Positions 59,318 through 64,000 of a stretch of DNA of 64,000 nucleotides are shown piece by piece (within the stretch, counting starts at the first letter, position 1; every line of letters starts with the position of its first letter). The stretch is from Acidimicrobiales bacterium (GTDB lineage Bacteria; Actinomycetota; Acidimicrobiia; Acidimicrobiales; Aldehydirespiratoraceae). A model generated the notes under the pieces. That model made no database searches. It had not been told where the DNA came from and was given only the letters and a program-made list of their open reading frames with translations. The stretch spans positions 1 through 64,000 of the forward strand of contig JAJCXY010000003.1 in NCBI GenBank assembly GCA_029263215.1, in the 5' to 3' direction. The position numbers and the translations under genes are program-made.

Positions 59318-61099
59318 ATGTCGACCCCCACCCCGCCTGATGTCTCATCCTCTACCGTCAGCGGTGGCGGACTGATCGCCCGGATGCTGCAAGCTGAAGG
59401 GGTGGAGGTGGTGTTCGGCATCATCGACGGCTCCTATACGGCCCTCTACTCCAGCCTCGCCGATCATGGCATCCGGCTGGTTTCTCCACGCCATGAGACC
59501 ACCGCCGCCCACATGGCCGGGGCCTACGCCCGCCTCACCGGCCGGCTCGGCGTATGCATCGCCAGCAACGGGCCAGGCGCGGCCAACGTGTTACCTGGGA
59601 TCGCGGTGGAGAACGGAGAGGGCAACCGGGTTCTCGTGATCACCAGCTGGCGTCGGGGCCCGATCGTCGGCCCCGATCGGGGCGGCACCTACCAATACTT
59701 CGACCAGGTGGCAGTGAGCCGGCCGATGACAAAGTGGACCGGCGCGGCCATCACGTTCGGTCGCTTATCCCAAACCTTCCGTCGGGCCTTCCGCAAGTCG
59801 TTCCAGGGACGGCCCGGGGTGGTCCACGTCGTGGTGCCGGAGGATGTGATGAACGGCACCTTCGACGACACCGAACCCGACGTCGAGCCTGCCCGCTACC
59901 GCCGCAGCGAGCCGATGATTCCTTCACCGGAGCTGGTGAGCCGAGCCGCTGAATTGCTGGGGCGGGCCACACTTCCCCTGATCCAGGTGGGCGGAGGGGT
60001 TGTTCATGGCGATGCCGCGGACCGTGTCGCGGAGTTGGCGACGGTTTTGCGGGCACCGGTGACGACGAGCTTCGCGGGAAGAAGCGCCGTCGACAGTCGG
60101 CTCCCCAACCTCATCCCCATGCTCCCGCCGCTCATCGACGAGGTCCGAACCGAAGCCGATGTGGTGCTCGCCCTCGGCACTCGTTTCGGTGAGACCGACT
60201 GGTGGGGTAAGCCCCCCTACTGGCGTAACGCGGCCGAGCAGCAGCTCATCCAGGTCGATATCGACGAAGAGATCCTCGGGGTCAACAAGCCTGTCGACGT
60301 CGCCGTGCTCGGCGATGTCGGGTTGTTCCTCGATGCCCTCCTCGAAGAACTTGCCGCCCACGAAGACGAGGTCCTGCTCGCAGCGCGAGACGAGCGGCTG
60401 AGCGCGTTCGCAACCGAGCGGGATGCCATCCGAGATTTCCTTATCGCGGTGCCCGGCGAGGTCGACGACAGGCCCGTTCACTCCGCTCACGTGCCTCTCG
60501 TCTGCCGCGAGATATTCGAAGACGACGCGGTGCTCGTGATCGACGGCGGCAACACCGCTGTGTGGACCAACCTCTACCATGAGAACCGGGTTCCCGGCTC
60601 CCTGCTGAGCACCTTCAAGTTCGGAATGCTCGGTGCCGGAATCGGCCAAGCCCTCGGAGCCAAGGTCGCCTATCCCGAACGGCAGGTGTATTGCGTTCTC
60701 GGTGACGGAGCGATGGGCTACCACCCCCAAGAGCTCGAGACCGCGGTGCGCAACGAGCTAGCGGTCGTGTTCCTGGTGCTGTGTGATCGCCAGTGGGGAA
60801 TGGTGAAGTTCGGCCAGGGCATGGCCCTCGATCCCGACACCATGACGGAGCAGCGATCCCTGCCGCCAGAACAGACGATCAACACCGACTTCAGTGAGAT
60901 CCGCTTCGACCTCCTCGCCGAAAGCATGGGCGCCCACGGTGAAAGGGTCTCGCAGGCCTCCCACCTTGGTCCCGCAATCGAGCGAGCCTTGGCCAGCGGC
61001 CGTTGTGCGGTGATCCACGTAGACGTCGACCCGGTCGATCACATGTGGGCGCCGGGTCTCGATGTCTTCAAAGCAATGCACCTGGAACCCGGGGAGTGA
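59318..61099 (+). CDS. Thiamine pyrophosphate-dependent enzyme, acetolactate-synthase-like
   Basis: The 593-aa protein has three TPP-family domains. The N-terminal PYR domain has the catalytic Glu in SPRHETTAAHMAGAYAR. The middle domain (about 200-340) contains TRFGETDWWGKPP. The C-terminal PP domain has VLGDGAMGYHPQELETAVR and DRQWGMV. The usual Asn of the second Mg ligand is replaced by Asp (CDRQWG). It could be a benzoylformate/oxalyl-CoA-type decarboxylase or ALS-like carboligase; it is not a canonical IlvB. The stop overlaps the GTG of the epimerase gene. Confidence 0.85.
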   Translation: MSTPTPPDVSSSTVSGGGLIARMLQAEGVEVVFGIIDGSYTALYSSLADHGIRLVSPRHETTAAHMAGAYARLTGRLGVCIASNGPGAANVLPGIAVENGEGNRVLVITSWRRGPIVGPDRGGTYQYFDQVAVSRPMTKWTGAAITFGRLSQTFRRAFRKSFQGRPGVVHVVVPEDVMNGTFDDTEPDVEPARYRRSEPMIPSPELVSRAAELLGRATLPLIQVGGGVVHGDAADRVAELATVLRAPVTTSFAGRSAVDSRLPNLIPMLPPLIDEVRTEADVVLALGTRFGETDWWGKPPYWRNAAEQQLIQVDIDEEILGVNKPVDVAVLGDVGLFLDALLEELAAHEDEVLLAARDERLSAFATERDAIRDFLIAVPGEVDDRPVHSAHVPLVCREIFEDDAVLVIDGGNTAVWTNLYHENRVPGSLLSTFKFGMLGAGIGQALGAKVAYPERQVYCVLGDGAMGYHPQELETAVRNELAVVFLVLCDRQWGMVKFGQGMALDPDTMTEQRSLPPEQTINTDFSEIRFDLLAESMGAHGERVSQASHLGPAIERALASGRCAVIHVDVDPVDHMWAPGLDVFKAMHLEPGE

Positions 61100-62097
61100 A
61101 CACCAATCGCCCGCATCCAGCGCGCTCGGTGCTGGTCACCGGCGCCTCGGGTCTGATCGGCAGCAAGGTTGTCGCCCTGCTCGCCGAGCACGCCGGCGAG
61201 TTCGAGACGCTGCTGGCCCTCGACCTGAGAGAGACCCCGGTCGAGGATCGCGTGTCCGGAGTCGAGTACCACACCGGCGACGTGAGAGACCCCGAGCTCG
61301 AGTCGGTGCTGCGGGACAACGCCGTCGACACGATCGTGCACCTTGCGGCAATCGTCACTCCCGGGCCCGAAAGCACCAGGGAATTCGAACACTCCGTCGA
61401 TGTGCTCGGCACCGAAAACGTTCTCGAGTGTGCGCTCGCGGCGGGGGTCGAGCAATTCACCTACACCAGCAGTGGGGCTGCCTACGGCTATCACCCCGAC
61501 AACCCGGTGCCCCTGCGCGAGGACGACGCGCTGAGAGGCAATCCAGAGTTCGCCTACGCCGATCACAAGCGACTGGTGGAGGAGATGCTGAAGCGGTGTC
61601 GCGACGAACACCCTGAGCTCACCCAACTCATCTTCCGGCCCGGCACCATCCTCGGCGAACACATCGCCAACCCGATCACCGACATGTTCGATCGCCCCGC
61701 CCTGATCGGAGTGCGCGGTAGCGCAGCGCCATTTGTCATCATCTGGGACACCGACGTCGCCGAGTGCGTGGTGAAGGGGATCAGGGAGCGCCTCAGCGGT
61801 ACGTTCAACCTCTCCGGTGATGGGGCCATCACACTTCCCGAGATGGCCCGCAGCCTCGGCAAGCGATATGTGGCGCTCCCCGCCTGGGTGCTCGCAGGCG
61901 CGCTTCGGGTTCTCAAGACCCTTCGCCTGACAAAGCTCGGTCCAGAGCAGGTGCGCTTCCTGCGCTACCGGCCGGTGCTCGCCAACGACCGCTTGAAGGA
62001 GGACTTCGGCTTCACCCCATCGATGACCAGCGCGGAGTGCTTCGAACGCTACCGACAAGCCCACTTCCCTGAGCCCGACCGGAACCCGAGCTCGTGA
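61096..62097 (+). CDS. NAD-dependent epimerase/dehydratase family protein
   Basis: The 333-aa extended SDR has the NAD motif VTGASGLIGSKV, VHLAAIVTPG, the catalytic YADHK (Tyr-x3-Lys) and FRPGTILGEH. It resembles SDR_a4-type actinobacterial epimerases/reductases acting on sugar nucleotides or lipid-linked substrates. GTG start overlapping the TPP enzyme stop and a 4-base overlap with the following SDR place all three in one operon. Confidence 0.83.
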   Translation: MNTNRPHPARSVLVTGASGLIGSKVVALLAEHAGEFETLLALDLRETPVEDRVSGVEYHTGDVRDPELESVLRDNAVDTIVHLAAIVTPGPESTREFEHSVDVLGTENVLECALAAGVEQFTYTSSGAAYGYHPDNPVPLREDDALRGNPEFAYADHKRLVEEMLKRCRDEHPELTQLIFRPGTILGEHIANPITDMFDRPALIGVRGSAAPFVIIWDTDVAECVVKGIRERLSGTFNLSGDGAITLPEMARSLGKRYVALPAWVLAGALRVLKTLRLTKLGPEQVRFLRYRPVLANDRLKEDFGFTPSMTSAECFERYRQAHFPEPDRNPSS

Positions 62098-62903
62098 CCG
62101 GCGATTCGTTCGCCGGCCAGACCGTGGTGGTCACGGGTGCCGCGGGCGGGATCGGGGCTGCTCTCGCCCGGCGGTTCGCTCGGGCAGGGGCGCGAGTGGC
62201 GTTAATCGACCGTGACGGCGACGGTGCGGCGGTGGTGGCCGCCACCCTCGGCGACTCATCGGTGATGGTCCAACCCTGTGACGTCACCTCGCTCGCCGAG
62301 TGTGAAGCGGCCATCGACGCCGTCGTCGAAGCCTGGGGAGGGGTCGACGTCCTCGTCAACAACGCCGGCGTCACCCATCTGGGCCGCTTCGTCGATACCG
62401 ACGTCGACGTGATTCGCCGCGTCGTCGACGTCAACCTGTTGGGTTCGGTCAACTGCACCAAGGCGGCACTCCCTTCCCTGCTCGAGCGGCGGGGGCGCAT
62501 AGTCGTGACATCCAGCGTCGCCGGCTTTGCTCCGCTTCTGGGCCGCACCGGCTATGCAGCCGCCAAGCACGCTCTCCACGGGTTCTTCGATTCCTTGAGG
62601 GCAGAGCATCGCCAAGACGGACTCGATGTGCTGATCGTCTGTCCCTCATTCGTCGACACCGCCATCGGCGACAATGCCATCGGACCCGATGGCAGACCCG
62701 CTCGGCCCGAGGCCCGAACCGGGGTCAAGGCACCGATGGCACCCGACGACGTTGCTATGGCAATTCTCCGCGCCGCGGCCCGCCGTCGACGCCTCCTACT
62801 GGTGGGGCGTGATGCCAGGCTTTCGTATCTGATCAGCCGAATCAGCCCCCGTCTGTACGAATGGCTGATGATCCGGAGAACCGGTCCGGATCGAAAGTCG
62901 TAA
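62094..62903 (+). CDS. SDR family oxidoreductase
   Basis: The 269-aa classical SDR has VTGAAGGIGAALA, NNAGVTHLG, the Ser in TSSVAGF and the YAAAK (Tyr-x3-Lys) pair, and a second-strand Asp (LIDRDG) suggesting NAD. The C-terminal 30 residues include a basic amphipathic helix (RRRRLLLVGRDARLSYLI) that may associate with the membrane, as seen in SDRs working on lipid-like substrates. Last gene of the TPP-epimerase-SDR operon; the lipoprotein gene follows 31 bases later. Confidence 0.84.
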   Translation: MTGDSFAGQTVVVTGAAGGIGAALARRFARAGARVALIDRDGDGAAVVAATLGDSSVMVQPCDVTSLAECEAAIDAVVEAWGGVDVLVNNAGVTHLGRFVDTDVDVIRRVVDVNLLGSVNCTKAALPSLLERRGRIVVTSSVAGFAPLLGRTGYAAAKHALHGFFDSLRAEHRQDGLDVLIVCPSFVDTAIGDNAIGPDGRPARPEARTGVKAPMAPDDVAMAILRAAARRRRLLLVGRDARLSYLISRISPRLYEWLMIRRTGPDRKS

Positions 62904-62934
62904 CAAGCGGCTCGAAGATGCCGACGGTCAGATC

Positions 62935-64000
62935 ATGTGGCGGCTCACGTTGTCATTTGTTCTTCTGGCTGGCTGTGCGGGAGCAAACGCCCCTTACTCG
63001 GCGTCCCCAGAGGATCCGGGAACATCCCAGGCTGAGACCACCGCTCCTGCTGCTGGTTCCCCATCCAGGTCCGAGACCGGGTCCGAAGTGATCGCGCCAG
63101 CACCGGATGAGGCGTGTGACGGCGCGATGACGTTCGAGCATCCACCGGTCGATCTCGATGCCATCGAATACATCACTCCGCTGGGCTTGATGATCGATTC
63201 ACATGTCACTCCGGTGGATCACCAGTACTACCAGAACTTCCTCGAACAAGACCGGTGGATCGACGTCTACAGTCCCGCCGCGGGCCGAGTCACCCACATC
63301 CAACACATGGCCAACGCGATATCGGAAGACCCGTCCGCATTCGTCGACGACTACCGACTGGTGATCGAGCATTCCTGCACCATCTCCTCCATCTTCATCC
63401 ATGTCGGAGAACTGGAACCGGCACTGGCCGCGGTCGCACCTGGGCCCGGAGAACAGGGCCCTGTCGACGTGCGGGTCGCAGCCGGCGAGTTGATCGGCAC
63501 CTACCAGATGAACGTCGATTACAACGTCGTCGACCTCGACTTCACCACCGACCGACTACTGGTGCCCGACCACTACTGGGTCGAGCCGTGGAAGATCCAC
63601 ACCCCGGATCCGTTCGCCTACTTCAACGACGAGATCCGCTCCCAGATGGAGCAGCTGAGCCTGCGTAGCACCGAGCCGAAGGGGGGCGTGTTCGCCTACG
63701 ACATCGAAGGCCGCCTGGTCGGCAACTGGTTCGTCGAGAACACCGACGGATACGCGGGCAACAACCCGGAGCGCTATTGGTCGACCCATCTCGCCCTGGC
63801 CTACGACCATCTCGACCCAAGCCTCATCGTCATTTCCATCGGCGACTTCGGCGGCCGGTCTCGGCAGCTCACAGTGGTGGGGAACACACCCGACCCGGCG
63901 GACGTGACCGTGGAGTCCGGAGCGGTGCTCTACGAGCTCGACGAGATCGACTACTGGGTGGGCGATCAGCGATGGGACCGCGGCACCCTCGCCACCGGGA
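62935..64000 (+). CDS. Lipoprotein, truncated by the window end, with degenerate M23-like domain
   Basis: The frame is open from ATG 62935 to the last base (355 codons visible). MWRLTLSFVLLAGC gives a short signal peptide with lipobox LAGC at residues 11-14, then a Ser/Thr/Pro linker. Between residues about 105 and 190 the pattern IDVYSPAAGRVTHI, LVIEHSCTISSIFIHVGEL and VAAGELIGTY mimics the LytM/M23 beta sheet. The catalytic H-x3-D and H-x-H are not seen, so the domain would be inactive. Later segments (WSTHLALAYDHLD, IVISIGDFGG) are unfamiliar. Role unknown, outside the membrane. Confidence 0.7.
   Translation, partial: MWRLTLSFVLLAGCAGANAPYSASPEDPGTSQAETTAPAAGSPSRSETGSEVIAPAPDEACDGAMTFEHPPVDLDAIEYITPLGLMIDSHVTPVDHQYYQNFLEQDRWIDVYSPAAGRVTHIQHMANAISEDPSAFVDDYRLVIEHSCTISSIFIHVGELEPALAAVAPGPGEQGPVDVRVAAGELIGTYQMNVDYNVVDLDFTTDRLLVPDHYWVEPWKIHTPDPFAYFNDEIRSQMEQLSLRSTEPKGGVFAYDIEGRLVGNWFVENTDGYAGNNPERYWSTHLALAYDHLDPSLIVISIGDFGGRSRQLTVVGNTPDPADVTVESGAVLYELDEIDYWVGDQRWDRGTLATG

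Overview
The window reads as a high-GC, tightly packed chromosomal segment of an aerobic actinobacterium. I favour the class Acidimicrobiia. The reasons are actinobacterial families (LppX/LprAFG lipoprotein beside a P55-like MFS exporter, DUF4032, long ICL2-type isocitrate lyase, LpqC-type esterase), frequent GTG starts, many ATGA/GTGA gene overlaps, and no cell-envelope genes of a mycolate-bearing genus. The taxonomic call is inference. I see no tRNA, rRNA, CRISPR, phage or insertion sequence. Every stretch longer than 300 bases is occupied by a gene.

Layout. 0-9.2 kb: housekeeping genes (M23 peptidase, dienelactone hydrolase, membrane protein, DUF72, SDR, TrpB2, DUF4032 kinase-like protein, ThrH). 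9.2-15.7 kb: esterase, then a minus-strand operon of metallophosphoesterase, LprG-like lipoprotein and P55-like MFS transporter, the last with an extra membrane helix and a repetitive extracytoplasmic domain; then a dehydrogenase and a calcium-binding TSP3-repeat protein. 15.8-21.6 kb: enoyl-CoA hydratase, cytidine deaminase, PLP enzymes, DUF169, hydrolase and a MerE-like protein. 21.7-24.3 kb: a RimB / aspartoacylase-like / RimK operon. 24.3-32.1 kb: a LysR gene with no usable start, a dialkylglycine-decarboxylase-like aminotransferase, mgtC, and a tmpA-tmpB-gntR-uroD operon predicted to degrade 2-trimethylaminoethylphosphonate. 32.2-39.6 kb: stress protein, PfpI, ScdA/RIC, hemN-hemH-hemY and a nitronate monooxygenase. 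39.6-42.3 kb: tryptophanase and arsR-arsM. 42.4-50.4 kb: a gamma-butyrobetaine/carnitine operon, convergent with a trimethylamine-dehydrogenase-family flavoenzyme. 50.5-64 kb: LpqC-type esterase, isocitrate lyase, and a block of FGGY kinase, sphingosine-phosphate-lyase-like PLP enzyme, AGPS-like flavoprotein, TPP enzyme, epimerase and SDR, ending in a truncated lipoprotein.

The main theme is quaternary amine catabolism. The tmp operon should yield glycine betaine plus phosphate. The carnitine operon should carry gamma-butyrobetaine through CoA esters to carnitine and 3-dehydrocarnitine, also leading to glycine betaine. Two near-identical palindromes, upstream of mgtC and of tmpA, fit the HutC/PhnF operator class and match the GntR protein encoded in the tmp operon. 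This regulon, including the unexplained mgtC and UroD-family members, is the strongest candidate for an under-described system. The LprG/P55-like export operon with its added domain, and the FGGY-lyase-AGPS-TPP block, come next.
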